Assembly (NCBI RefSeq): GCF_001456025.1
Contig: NZ_LMTZ01000090.1
Span: 1 to 64,000, forward strand
Direction of reading: 5' to 3'
DNA from: Mastigocoleus testarum BC008
GTDB taxonomy: Bacteria; Cyanobacteriota; Cyanobacteriia; Cyanobacteriales; Nostocaceae
DNA: 64,000 nucleotides
The stretch's first letter is position 1, and each line of letters starts with the position of its first letter. The translations under genes and the position numbers were made by a program. Positions 55,487-64,000 of this stretch are shown piece by piece. The notes beneath the pieces are model-generated. The model was given only the letters and a program-made list of their open reading frames with translations, was not told the DNA's origin and made no database searches.

Positions 55487-57121
55487 TTAGTAGTCGAAGT
55501 CACCACCCATTCCAGCACCAGCACCAGCACCAGCTTCTTTTGGTTCGGGCTTATCAACAACGATACATTCGGTTGTTAAGACCATACCAGCAATAGATGA
55601 AGCATTTTGCAAAGCAGAGCGGGTCACTTTTGCAGGATCGACAATACCAGCGTTGAACATATCAACAAATTCACCATTTGCAGCATTGTAGCCGGTAGCA
55701 AAAGGCTTCTCTTTTAAGCGTTCGGAAATTACTGCACCGTTTTGACCTGCATTTTCAGCAATTCGCATTAAAGGAGCTGCTAAAGCACGAGCTACAATCA
55801 ACGCACCAATTAGTTCTTCACCTGTGAGCTTGCTATTAGCCCATTCTTCCAATTGGGGAGCTAGGTGAGCCAAAGTTGTACCACCACCAGGAACGATACC
55901 TTCCTCTACAGCAGCTTTGGTCGCGTTGATCGCATCTTCTAGACGCAGCTTCTTATCTTTCATTTCGGTTTCGGTAGCTGCACCAACTTTAACTACAGCT
56001 ACACCACCAGAAAGTTTTGCCAAACGTTCTTGAAGCTTTTCTTTATCATAGGAAGATTCAGTTTCTTCCATTTGACGACGAATTTGTTCGCAACGAGCTT
56101 TAACTCCTTGTTCGTTACCTTCTGCAACAACTGTGGTGTTGTCTTTGGTAATGGTGATGCGGCGAGCTTTACCAAGCATATCAATCTTGGTGTTTTCTAA
56201 TTTCAAACCAGCATCTTCTGTAATTACTTGACCGCCGGTTAAAATCGCAATGTCTTCCAACATCGCTTTGCGTCTGTCACCAAAACCAGGAGCTTTAATC
56301 GCTGCTACGTTGAGTACGCCACGTAGACGGTTAACAACCAAAGTTGCTAAAGCTTCTTTTTCAATATCTTCAGCAATAATTACTAAAGGCTTACCAGCAC
56401 GAGCAACCTGTTCCAGAACTGGAACCAAATCTTGTACTAGAGCAATTTTCTTGTCGGTAAGCAAAATTTGAGGTTCGTCAAAAACTGCTTCCATTCGCTC
56501 AGTGTCGGTAGCGAAGTAAGGAGAGATGTAGCCTTTGTCAAAGCGCATCCCTTCAGTAATTTCTAGTTCGGTAGACATGGACTTCCCTTCTTCCAAGGAA
56601 ATCACACCTTCCTTACCAACTTTATCCATTGCTTGAGAGATCATCTGACCGACTTCTTCGTCGTTACCAGCAGAGATCGCTCCAACTTGAGCAATAGCTT
56701 TAGAATCTTCTACTGAGCGAGCATTTTCTTTGATTTTATCAACTAAGAAAGCTGCTGCTTTATCAATTCCACGCTTAAGCTGAATCGCGTTTGCACCAGC
56801 TGCAACGTTGCGCATACCTTCTTTAACCATCGCATGAGCCAAAACTGTAGCTGTGGTGGTTCCATCACCTGCAGCATCATTAGTTTTGGAAGCAGCCTGA
56901 CGGATTAAAGAAACGCCGGTATTTTCTACGTGGTCTTCTAATTCAATTTCTTTAGCGATAGTTACACCATCATTAATAATTTGTGGTGCACCAAATTTTT
57001 TCTCTAAAACTACGTTGCGACCTTTGGGACCAAGGGTAACCGCTACAGCCTCAGTTAAAATATCCATACCTTTTTCCAAGGCACGGCGCGCGTTCTCGTT
57101 GTAAATAATTCGCTTAGCCAT
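55487..57121 (-). CDS. groEL: Chaperonin GroEL1
   Basis: The 544-residue 60-kDa chaperonin has the ATPase signature GDGTTTATVLA (about 86-96) and AAVEEGIVPGGGTTLA near residue 400. The C-terminus ends AGAGAGMGGDFDY instead of the GGM repeat of E. coli GroEL, as in the GroEL1 of cyanobacteria. It folds proteins with the GroES cap encoded just upstream. The operon is under a CIRCE element and so is likely repressed by HrcA and induced by heat and light. Confidence 0.97.
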   Translation of the reverse strand: MAKRIIYNENARRALEKGMDILTEAVAVTLGPKGRNVVLEKKFGAPQIINDGVTIAKEIELEDHVENTGVSLIRQAASKTNDAAGDGTTTATVLAHAMVKEGMRNVAAGANAIQLKRGIDKAAAFLVDKIKENARSVEDSKAIAQVGAISAGNDEEVGQMISQAMDKVGKEGVISLEEGKSMSTELEITEGMRFDKGYISPYFATDTERMEAVFDEPQILLTDKKIALVQDLVPVLEQVARAGKPLVIIAEDIEKEALATLVVNRLRGVLNVAAIKAPGFGDRRKAMLEDIAILTGGQVITEDAGLKLENTKIDMLGKARRITITKDNTTVVAEGNEQGVKARCEQIRRQMEETESSYDKEKLQERLAKLSGGVAVVKVGAATETEMKDKKLRLEDAINATKAAVEEGIVPGGGTTLAHLAPQLEEWANSKLTGEELIGALIVARALAAPLMRIAENAGQNGAVISERLKEKPFATGYNAANGEFVDMFNAGIVDPAKVTRSALQNASSIAGMVLTTECIVVDKPEPKEAGAGAGAGMGGDFDY

Positions 57122-57258
57122 AGTAGTGGAAGAAGTTAGTAAGCTTTGGGTTTTTAATTAACTGTCAAAATAATTGATGAGGTTTGAATTAAGAGCTTTT
57201 GAGCTATCGCCTTTCGAGCGATCACCGCCCTTGACTCTTAATCCATGAATTTAGCAAA

Positions 57259-57570
57259 CTACGAAACTACCGCCAGAATATCTTTCTCTGAAAGTAATAC
57301 ATATTCATCTGTACCCAACTTAATGTCGGTACCAGCATATTTGGAGTAAAGAACCTTATCTCCAACTTTTACATCCATAGCCATGCGGCTACCATCATCT
57401 TTAAGCTTACCGTCACCAACAGAAATTACTTCACCAACTTGGGGCTTTTCTTTTGCTGTATCAGGCAAATATAAGCCACCAGCTGTTTTTTCTTCCGAGG
57501 CGCTCACTTTTACAAATACGCGATCGCCTAATGGTTTAACTGTAGAAACACTTAGAGATACTGCTGCCAT
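57259..57570 (-). CDS. groES: Co-chaperonin GroES
   Basis: The 103-residue protein has the GroES core VKPLGDRVFVKV, the mobile loop EEKTAGGLYLPDTAKEKP (about 28-45) and the ending EKDILAV. It forms the heptameric lid on GroEL. The gene precedes groEL by 137 nt on the same strand, behind the CIRCE at 57589-57615. Confidence 0.97.
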   Translation of the reverse strand: MAAVSLSVSTVKPLGDRVFVKVSASEEKTAGGLYLPDTAKEKPQVGEVISVGDGKLKDDGSRMAMDVKVGDKVLYSKYAGTDIKLGTDEYVLLSEKDILAVVS

Positions 57571-57588
57571 ACAAATTTACTCGCCTTG

Positions 57589-57615
57589 TTAGCACTCTCA
57601 ACTCCTGAGTGCTAA
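57589..57615 (-). promoter_or_regulatory. CIRCE operator (HrcA binding site)
   Basis: TTAGCACTC (57589-57597), nine spacer bases, and GAGTGCTAA (57607-57615) form a perfect CIRCE inverted repeat just upstream of groES. HrcA binding represses the operon until heat stress. Confidence 0.97.
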
Positions 57616-57829
57616 TTTACCGAAGGAAAGCCTGTGATGGCAACAATTAACCTAGTACGGGTTCCCGAACTTGAAAAGTGTTAGTTATTGTAAGTAAAAA
57701 TACTTAATAAAAATATTATTTTTGTTTTTTTTGGTGTCTTTGGGATAGTTTTATCTAGGCAATATTTGCAAAGCGAAAAAATTGTTATAGAACAGTAAAC
57801 AGAGATCTGCCTTTACGGGTAATAATAAA

Positions 57830-58135
57830 GTGATTAACTTAAATGTTCGAATACCGAAAACAATCCAACCAAAGGAATATAAAATCCTGAATATTTGTGC
57901 AAAAAGTTTGCGGCTCACAAAAAGTCAGTCTCAAATTTTTATCTGTACTGAGCAGGCAAATCGAAAAATTTGTTTAAAACGAATTGGCCTTGAATTTTGG
58001 GGAAACTTAAAAAAACAGGTCGATAAATTAAGGTATGGTCAACATCGATATACTCGTTCTTACTGCATGGGAATATCTAAATCCGAGTGGTTACAAGTTT
58101 ATTTATGGGGATCGAGCCAAAATAACTTACTTTGA
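57830..58135 (+). CDS. Possible degenerate thioredoxin-like [2Fe-2S] ferredoxin domain protein
   Basis: The 101-residue protein starts at a GTG. The segments FICTEQANRKICLKR and LKKQVDKLRY followed by YTRSYCMGIS resemble the thioredoxin-like [2Fe-2S] domain common in cyanobacteria, whose four cysteines are arranged C-x(8-12)-C and later C-x3-C. Here the first pair is present (FIC, KIC) and the third Cys is in SYCMGIS, but the fourth position is Ser, so a standard cluster would not be held by four Cys. The identification is an inference from motif resemblance. It is divergent from groES. An ordinary hypothetical protein is the alternative. Confidence 0.5.
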   Translation: MINLNVRIPKTIQPKEYKILNICAKSLRLTKSQSQIFICTEQANRKICLKRIGLEFWGNLKKQVDKLRYGQHRYTRSYCMGISKSEWLQVYLWGSSQNNLL

Positions 58136-58625
58136 AGGTTTATAAAAAATGATTTAAGTGCAAAGCTAATCCAAAAGTAATAGAACCCAAAATCCAATAA
58201 CTATTAATATAGGTAATTAAGGGTAAAAAGAATCGGCTGTAAGCTCATCTCAACCGCAAAAAATCTTATAAAGGAAAAGAGCAACTTATGGAAGCTTAAC
58301 ATTTATAGGGTATGAGAAGCGGTAGAAATTAGAAAAGCGACATATGTTTAGATTTGAGAGCGTATAGGGCGAACATTTAGATATAAATCTGAAAGATTAT
58401 TATTTATTCGGTGTTTTTTAGCCTGCCACTTTCAAAGCGATATATAATAGCGCATTATAGATACTACTGCTCTACGTATCCTTACGAGACTTAAGCCATC
58501 GCACACTAGTTTCATTAAGAGTGGCTGACACTCAATGAGATTTAGTGTAAGCAAGGGTAAGTCATGTAAGAAAAAACAACAACATCTCAATAATCCACCA
58601 TAGACGATAACTACACAAGACCTTG
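58136..58625. other. Intergenic region
   Basis: This 490-bp gap holds no gene, repeat or RNA that I recognise; it must carry the promoter of the response regulator gene. Confidence 0.5.
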
Positions 58626-59303
58626 ATGGACCGAAGCGCGACAAGTGCCACTGCTATGAAAGAACCCAGCATGAAAGATCACAAAAGACTTCTATTGATT
58701 GATGATGACCCTAACCTCATCTTGCTGGTGAAGGATTATTTAGAGTTCCGGGGCTATGAAGTCATTACAGCCGAAAATGGTCGAGAAGCTCTGGATATCT
58801 TGGAGCAAGATATTCCAGACATGATTATTTGCGATGTAATGATGCCGGAAATGGATGGTTATACCTTTGTTGAACAAGTTCGGCAAACCGAACGTACTGC
58901 TTGGATCCCTGTCTTGTTCCTTTCAGCTAAGGGGCAAAGTGCAGACCGAGTAAAAGGTCTGAATAAGGGTGCAGATGTCTACATGGTCAAACCATTCGAA
59001 CCAGAAGAATTAGTAGCCCAAGTAGAATCTTCACTCAAGCAAACTATCCGTTGGAAAGAACACCAAGCTAAAGGCGGAGATAACGGTTCCAGAATTCAGG
59101 TTCCTTTCGATGTGCAACTGACTCCAACGGAACTGAAAGTAGTGCAGTTTGTAGCCAGAGGTTTAGCTAATCGCGAGATTGCTGAAGAGCTAAACGTGTC
59201 TCAACGCACTGTTGAAAGCCATGTTTCCAACATGTTAGGCAAAACTAACCTCCATAACCGTACTGAGTTAGCTCGCTGGGCAATTGAGAACCAAATGGCA
59301 TAG
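58626..59303 (+). CDS. NarL/LuxR-type two-component response regulator
   Basis: The 225-residue protein has an N-terminal receiver domain (about 20-135) with acidic pocket DDD, phosphorylated Asp70 in IICDVMMPEMDGY, and conserved Lys in MVKPFEP. A LuxR-type helix-turn-helix follows (about 155-222: LTPTELKVVQFVARGLANREIA and LNVSQRTVESHVSNML, each by position). This architecture resembles the Ycf29 and NarL group, of unknown target in cyanobacteria. Starts at 58626, 58656 and 58671 are all in frame; the last gives the tightest fit to the receiver domain. No sensor kinase is adjacent. Confidence 0.9.
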   Translation: MDRSATSATAMKEPSMKDHKRLLLIDDDPNLILLVKDYLEFRGYEVITAENGREALDILEQDIPDMIICDVMMPEMDGYTFVEQVRQTERTAWIPVLFLSAKGQSADRVKGLNKGADVYMVKPFEPEELVAQVESSLKQTIRWKEHQAKGGDNGSRIQVPFDVQLTPTELKVVQFVARGLANREIAEELNVSQRTVESHVSNMLGKTNLHNRTELARWAIENQMA

Positions 59304-59985
59304 ACCACAAATTTTTGGTTTCAAATTTTTGGTTTCAAATTTTTGATTTCAAGTTTTTGATTTCAAGTTTGGGATTATAGAAATTTGCGATTCTAGGGCT
59401 AGCCAAAATAGAAAGTAAGACTTAATAGCTAATCACTCAACTAAAATCTTGCCTTGTATGGTTAGACTATTAAAACTTAAAACTTCTTGAAAGGTTACCA
59501 TTTAGGTTTTCAAGTTTGAGTTTTCAAGTTTGAGTTGCCAAGATTTGATATTCTCTTAAATCCTCACCACAAATAGGGCAAATTTCAGTCCTAGCTAGGT
59601 TTTGGCAACTAAAGGAAAGTTCCCTTCTTGATTGCAAATATAATTTGTTGTTAGGGGGCGCTTTCCCCTGGCTCCTAAGGGTTTGCAAGCTTTAAGGCAT
59701 TCCAGCATGAATAAGTTCTGGAACGATCGATTTTAAACAAATATCTCTAAGAGTTTAGCTCCTCTCAATTCTCAGAGATATGCACATCACCAAAAATCTG
59801 TAGGGACATACCACGGTAAGTCTCTACAAGACTCAAAAATATAGAAATTTGTTTCAGAAATTTTTCTTATTGGAATGTTCCCGATGATATATAAATTTTG
59901 CTCTTTGGAGGTTAATCAACACTCGTCATTAGAAAATTCGCATTTATATAAAAAGTCAAATTAATTCGATGGAGGCTTGTCAGTT
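59304..59985. repeat. Intergenic region with CAAATTTTTGGTTT array
   Basis: An array of CAAATTTTTGGTTT / CAAGTTTTTGATTT units lies at 59311-59370, a second TTTTCAAGTTTGAG pair at about 59496-59530, and a degenerate GTAGAGACG palindrome at 59800-59826. No cysA or other gene is found in this 682-bp gap. Confidence 0.6.
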
Positions 59986-60813
59986 TTAACTTGTTTTGCT
60001 ATGAGTTTTGCGTTCGATAATCTCTTTTAAAACAAGACTGACAAATCCCAAACAAGCTAGCAAAACTGCAGCAGCAAATGCTGTTTGAGTTTCATATTGT
60101 TTATAAGCTTGTTCTACAAATAAAGGTAAAGTTTGAGTTTTACGGATAATATTGCCCGATACTACTGAAACGGCACCAAATTCTCCCATTGCTCGGGCAT
60201 TAGTTAAGATTAATCCGTAAAGTAGACCCCAACGAATATTGGGTAAAGTAACTCGCCAAAAAGTTTGCCACTGACTAGCTCCCAAAGTTCGAGCAGCTTC
60301 TTCTTGATCGGGACCAATTTCTTCTAGAACTGGAATTACTTCACGAGCAACAAAAGGCATAGTTACGAAAGCTGTTGCTAAAATCATCCCAGGTAGAGCA
60401 AAGATGACTTTAAAATTGACTGATTCTAAAGCTGAGCCAAGCCAGCTGTTGCGCCCGTAGAGTAAAACCATCATTAAACCTGCAACTACAGGTGACACAG
60501 AAAAGGGAACATCTAAAATACTAATGACCAGGGCGCGACCAGGAAATTTGCGTCGAGCAATTACCCATGCAGCACATAATCCAAAGATTGCATTGATCGG
60601 AACCACAATTAATGCAATCAACAGGGTTAATTGAATTGCATGGATAAATTCGTCAGTGGTTATATAGCTAATAAAATCGCCGAATCCATCTTTAAAAGCT
60701 TGGTAGAAAACGTTAATTGCCGGAATAAATAAAATCAATAAAAGATATATAACAGCAGAAAAAATTAAAATTAATTTAGTTCTGTTTGATTTTTGGTTTA
60801 TTGACTGTTTCAT
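59986..60813 (-). CDS. cysW: Sulfate ABC transporter permease CysW
   Basis: The 275-residue inner-membrane permease has six hydrophobic segments and the EAA loop EEAARTLGASQWQTFWRVTLP (about 178-198, shown by its core AARTLGASQWQTFW) that docks to the ATPase. With CysT it forms the sulfate/thiosulfate channel. It lies 92 nt downstream of cysT. No cysA follows. Confidence 0.92.
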   Translation of the reverse strand: MKQSINQKSNRTKLILIFSAVIYLLLILFIPAINVFYQAFKDGFGDFISYITTDEFIHAIQLTLLIALIVVPINAIFGLCAAWVIARRKFPGRALVISILDVPFSVSPVVAGLMMVLLYGRNSWLGSALESVNFKVIFALPGMILATAFVTMPFVAREVIPVLEEIGPDQEEAARTLGASQWQTFWRVTLPNIRWGLLYGLILTNARAMGEFGAVSVVSGNIIRKTQTLPLFVEQAYKQYETQTAFAAAVLLACLGFVSLVLKEIIERKTHSKTS

Positions 60814-60905
60814 TGGCTGTAGGGGATTGGTGATAGGGGATAAGAGATAAAAACAGTAGTCTGCAAGAGTGTGCTGCTAATCATAAATTGCTAACTGACA
60901 ACTGT

Positions 60906-61745
60906 TCACTGATATCTTCTTCCCCATGCTTGTAATAGGTTAATTAGCAATAAAATAAATAGAGAAATTGTTAAAAGAACAGTACCAATGACAGTTGCAC
61001 CGGCGTAATCATACTGCTCCAATTTCTGAAAAATCAGGACAGATGCAATTAAGTCTTTGAAAGGAATATTTGATGAAACAATTGCAATCGAGCCATACTC
61101 ACCAACAGCACGAGAAAATCCTAGGGCTATACCTGTAAGCAATGCAGGAAATAATGGAGGTAAGATTACTCGCCAGAATGTCTGAAATTTTGATGCTCCC
61201 AGACTCCATGCAGCTTCTTCAATATCAGTATCCATTTCTTGTAAGACTGGTTGTAATGCTCGAATAATAAAGGGTAAAGAAATGAATAACATTGCAACGA
61301 GTACGCCGGAGCGCGTAAACGCAACTTTGACGCCCACATTTTTCAGTAAAGAACCAATCCAACCATTTTCGCTATAAACATTTGCTAAAGTCAGACCTGC
61401 AACTGCTGTTGGTAAAGCAAATGGTAAATCAATCCCTGCATCAATTATTTTTTTAAAAGGGAAGTCATAACGAACTAATACCCAAGCAACTAAAGTTCCA
61501 AATACTCCATTTAGGATCGCTGCAAATAATGCGGTGAGAAACGTGACGTTGTATGCAGAAATGGCAATCGGACTTGTTGCTATTTGCCAAAATTCTGCTG
61601 GTTTTACTCTACTTGCCTGCAAAAGTAACGCTGCAACTGGCAGTAAAAGCATTATTGTAAGATAGCCAATGGTGATTCCCCAAGGCAAAGATATTTGAGG
61701 AATTTTAGTTTTTTGATTTTGATTATTTGATATAGCAGGATTCAT
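60906..61745 (-). CDS. cysT: Sulfate ABC transporter permease CysT
   Basis: The 279-residue permease has six membrane segments and the EAA-loop core AAWSLGASKFQTFWRVILP (about 182-200). It pairs with CysW. The start is an ATG at 61745. The gap to sbpA (146 nt) contains a 31-bp dispersed repeat and a heptamer array. Confidence 0.92.
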   Translation of the reverse strand: MNPAISNNQNQKTKIPQISLPWGITIGYLTIMLLLPVAALLLQASRVKPAEFWQIATSPIAISAYNVTFLTALFAAILNGVFGTLVAWVLVRYDFPFKKIIDAGIDLPFALPTAVAGLTLANVYSENGWIGSLLKNVGVKVAFTRSGVLVAMLFISLPFIIRALQPVLQEMDTDIEEAAWSLGASKFQTFWRVILPPLFPALLTGIALGFSRAVGEYGSIAIVSSNIPFKDLIASVLIFQKLEQYDYAGATVIGTVLLTISLFILLLINLLQAWGRRYQ

Positions 61746-61768
61746 CAGTTATCAGTTATCAGTTTATT

Positions 61769-61799
61769 GCTAACGCCACGCCCTTACGGGCTACAGTTA
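61769..61799. repeat. 31-bp dispersed repeat, copy 2
   Basis: This is identical to 43784-43814 over 31 bp. Confidence 0.85.
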
Positions 61800-61820
61800 T
61801 CAGTCAATGATTACTTCTTG

Positions 61821-61886
61821 CTTATTACTTATTACTTATTACTTATTACTTATTACTTATTACTTATTACTTATTACTCATTACTC
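61821..61886. repeat. TTACTTA heptamer array between cysT and sbpA
   Basis: About nine copies of TTACTTA/TTACTCA lie right beside the sbpA stop codon. Confidence 0.92.
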
Positions 61887-61891
61887 AAATA

Positions 61892-62950
61892 TCACCTAAT
61901 ACTTGCTTGAATTTTGTCGAAAGCGGCTCCATTATCAAAGAATTGGCTTTGAACTTTATCCCAACCACCTAAATCTTGTACCGTAAATAATTTTTTGACT
62001 GGTGGATATCTATCTGCGAACTCTTGAGTAACGTTGGAGTTTACAGGTCGAAATCCAATTTTGGCAAATTCTCTTTGAGCTGCAGGGGTGAAGAGATATT
62101 TCACAAAGGCTTCGGCTATTTCTCGGTTACCATGTTTATCAACATTTTTATCAACAACGGCAACCGGATTTTCTATAGAAATATTAGTCTCGGGGACAAT
62201 ATAAGGACGTTTTTTCTCTCTTAATCCAGCTAATATGATTTCATTTTCATAATTAATTAAGATATCTCCTTGATTTTGATTGATAAATACATCGCTTGCT
62301 TCCCGCGCATCCCTGGGCATTATTGGTACATTTTGATAAACTTTTTTCGTGAATTCTAAAGCTTGGGAATCTGTCATTCCAACCTGTTTTTGGACACCCC
62401 ATAATGCTAAGAAATTCCACCTTGCAACACCGGAAGTTTTGGGATTAGCCGTAATAATATCCAGGTTATCTGTTGTTAAATCTTCCCATGTCTGAATTTG
62501 CTTTGGATTTCCTTCACGGGTAACTAGTACCGCAACAGATTTCGTAACGATCGCATTGTTAGGGGCTTCATTTTCCCAACCTTGTTGAATTAAACCTGCG
62601 TTCTCTATTTTCTGCATATCTAACGCTAGGGCTAACTCAACTACATCTGCGTCTAAACCGTCTATCACTGCACGGGTTTGTGCGCCAGAAGGAGCATAAC
62701 TTTCATAGAAGCGGATTTTTTGATTGTGTTGTTGCTCCCACTGCGCTACAAATTGAGGGATAATTTTTTTGTATGCAGGTCTAGTCACTGCATAGGAAAC
62801 CAGAGTTAGTTCGGGGTCGGAATTCTTAGCATTGGACATAGAGCATGAAGTAATAGCTAAGCTCAAATTGATCCCCAAAAATATCAGGAATATAAATCTA
62901 CTAAGTCTCCCCCTAAAAATGAGATGGACGATAGAGCGCCACAACCCCAT
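61892..62950 (-). CDS. sbpA: Sulfate-binding lipoprotein SbpA
   Basis: The 352-residue periplasmic binding protein has a signal peptide with a lipobox-like end (LAITSC, Cys36), so it is probably anchored in the membrane. The family's sulfate-binding segments are visible: LTLVSYAVTRPAYKKIIP, SYAPSGAQTRAV, GLDADVVELALALD, TANPKTSGVARWNFLALWG (each shown only in short form) . It delivers sulfate to CysT/CysW. The operon is normally induced by sulfur limitation. It is the first gene of the operon here. Confidence 0.94.
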   Translation of the reverse strand: MGLWRSIVHLIFRGRLSRFIFLIFLGINLSLAITSCSMSNAKNSDPELTLVSYAVTRPAYKKIIPQFVAQWEQQHNQKIRFYESYAPSGAQTRAVIDGLDADVVELALALDMQKIENAGLIQQGWENEAPNNAIVTKSVAVLVTREGNPKQIQTWEDLTTDNLDIITANPKTSGVARWNFLALWGVQKQVGMTDSQALEFTKKVYQNVPIMPRDAREASDVFINQNQGDILINYENEIILAGLREKKRPYIVPETNISIENPVAVVDKNVDKHGNREIAEAFVKYLFTPAAQREFAKIGFRPVNSNVTQEFADRYPPVKKLFTVQDLGGWDKVQSQFFDNGAAFDKIQASIR

Positions 62951-63106
62951 GAGTATTCTCCTATTAATCTCCGGTTTATCGGTCGGGATTCCGGATTATT
63001 CATACTAATTTTATACCTTAAGGGGACATCAAAACAATTTAAGAATCAACGAAAGTGATTGTTTGTAGATATAGCATCGAGCAATTAGGGCCTGCTGAAC
63101 ACTGAA

Positions 63107-63132
63107 GCTAATGACTTGTGCGTAGCACCATA
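63107..63132. repeat. Dispersed repeat, copy 2 (see 9291-9316)
   Basis: It matches 9291-9316 at 23 of 26 positions. Confidence 0.65.
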
Positions 63133-63226
63133 ACTGCATATGTTATTTTTCTTGGCGACTATTAATTCTGAACAAGGCAAAGATAACTGTGACCTCGTGG
63201 TCACATAACGCTAACGTAGAGCAATT

Positions 63227-63265
63227 AGGCAAAGGGGGAAAGTACTTCCTTCCTCTTTGCCTTTT
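63227..63265 (+). terminator. Terminator-like hairpin on the plus strand
   Basis: AGGCAAAG (63227-63234) pairs with CTTTGCCT (63255-63262), with further imperfect pairing inside, and is followed by TTTT. No plus-strand gene precedes it, so it may end a small RNA or be inert. Confidence 0.4.
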
Positions 63266-63443
63266 ATATTGTTTGGGGCTGCAAATTAATAACCTTGGAT
63301 TCGCAATCAATTGCTTTCAAGGGGAATCGGTAGAAATTATGATTCCCGCTCCTTAAACCTTTACTAGTCCTCTACTACAAACCGTTAATATTTATTACAG
63401 TTTAATTGTCAAGGTCTAATTTTTAGGTTCTAGTTTTCAGACT

Positions 63444-64000
63444 CTAATCTTCAGCTTCCTCAGATGGTTTTTCTCCTAAGCGAACTGATATGGAATTTTT
63501 TTTATCCCCACGAGTTACGGTAAGGGGTAAAGATTCACCAACATTGCTACTGTTAACAATTTCAATCACTTCTTTGGCGTCAGTAGTTGGTTTCCCAGAA
63601 ACTTCTGTAATTATGTCCCCCCGACGTAAACCTGCAGTTTCTGCTGGTGAATTAGGAAAAACTTTGACGATAAGTATTCCTTTTGTTTCAGGTACCTTCA
63701 AGTTAGTACTTGGGTCATTATTAAATTCCTGAGCAATTTCGGGAGTTAAAATAATCATCTGGATCCCCACATAAGCACCTTTATTTGATTGAGATGCTTC
63801 TGGATCTTTAATTTCGTCGCTAGTTGGAGAAGTTGTTTTTTCTGTTTCTACTTGAGGAGAGGTTGTTTGTTCGGGTTTTACCGGAGTTTCAATTTCATCG
63901 CTGGTTGGAAAATCTTCTTGTTTTGGTTGTACGGGTGTTACTGTTCGATCAGAAGTTGAAGAATCTTCTTGCTTCGATTCTGTTGGAGTTTGAGTTTCAT
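63444..64000 (-). CDS. HtrA/Deg-like serine protease, C-terminal PDZ part (partial)
   Basis: The frame is open to the right edge of the window, giving 184 residues of a longer protein. Its last 108 residues form a PDZ domain: AYVGIQMIILTPEIA, KVFPNSPAETAGLRRGDIITEVSGKP and LPLTVTRGDKK are typical of HtrA/HhoA proteases. Before it lies an unusually long (at least 75 residues) Pro/Thr/Glu/Ser-rich linker with a repeated TSDEI unit. In common Deg proteases the catalytic domain is joined directly to the PDZ domain. The catalytic triad lies outside the window. Deg proteases degrade misfolded periplasmic proteins. Confidence 0.75.
   Translation of the reverse strand, partial: ETQTPTESKQEDSSTSDRTVTPVQPKQEDFPTSDEIETPVKPEQTTSPQVETEKTTSPTSDEIKDPEASQSNKGAYVGIQMIILTPEIAQEFNNDPSTNLKVPETKGILIVKVFPNSPAETAGLRRGDIITEVSGKPTTDAKEVIEIVNSSNVGESLPLTVTRGDKKNSISVRLGEKPSEEAED

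Larger units (their letters stand above)
62951..63443. other. Region upstream of sbpA
   Basis: This 493-bp gap holds the dispersed repeat 63107-63132, a perfect TGTGACC/GGTCACA hairpin with a TCGT loop at 63188-63205, and the hairpin at 63227-63265. The sulfate operon promoter should be near 62950-63100. Confidence 0.5.

Noticed and set aside
58432..58644. Minus-strand 70-codon frame upstream of the response regulator
   Set aside because: It overlaps the regulator's start region, lacks a ribosome binding site and has a composition typical of chance frames.

Overview
The window is a chromosomal segment of a cyanobacterium, most likely filamentous and Nostocales-like. The evidence is a complete beta-carboxysome operon (ccmK2-K1-L-M-N-O), an inducible CO2-uptake NDH-1 operon (ndhF3-ndhD3-cupA), cytochrome c6, GroES/GroEL under a perfect CIRCE, a cyanobacterial group-2 sigma factor, more than twenty GCGATCGC (HIP1) octamers, and many heptameric tandem repeat arrays of the kind seen in heterocystous genomes. 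The DNA is AT-rich and intergenic regions are long. No tRNA, rRNA, CRISPR array or intact transposase was seen. Assignments come from reading the sequence and from remembered family features; no searches were run.

Layout. 1-9 kb: a very large type-I-secreted-looking metalloprotease, two PEP-CTERM surface proteins, a TPR protein, cytochrome c6 and an SSAT-like acetyltransferase. 9-20 kb: sigma factor, PriA, a small zinc-ribbon protein and an MBOAT/SGNH pair probably used for O-acetylation of an exopolysaccharide. 20-27 kb: PEP carboxylase, TrpS, a MetF-like reductase and small unknowns. 26.8-30 kb: a compact three-gene operon (DUF262 protein, DUF3696-type AAA ATPase, unknown protein), the best candidate for a defence system. 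30-45 kb: a DUF4139 protein, a LysR regulator, the carboxysome operon on the minus strand and, divergently, ndhF3-ndhD3-cupA. Together these pump CO2 in as bicarbonate and fix it in the carboxysome. 45-53 kb: a composite repeat element, a Uma2-type nuclease, a Roco (LRR-Roc-COR) GTPase, and ureD-ureA-ureB without ureC. 53-58 kb: a cyclic-nucleotide-binding protein, two paralogous methyltransferases and groES-groEL. 58-64 kb: a NarL-type response regulator, a sulfate ABC operon (sbpA-cysT-cysW, no adjacent cysA) and the 3' part of an HtrA-like protease.

The most distinctive feature is how deeply repeats have entered the genes. Degenerate 15-18 nt arrays and palindromic repeats fill most gaps. 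Similar sequence appears in frame inside ureD, priA, a methyltransferase, the Roco gene linker and the tail of a PEP-CTERM protein. The stop codons of cupA, ureA and the sigma factor lie inside or against repeats. The tandem methyltransferase paralogs give an internal control: one carries about 35 extra array-encoded residues that the other lacks.

Other points worth attention: a well-formed internal ribosome binding site and GTG in ccmM that would give the short Rubisco-binding form; complete carbonic anhydrase residues in CcmM; a 9-bp hairpin in the ndhF3 leader; and a degenerate ferredoxin-like protein beside groES.
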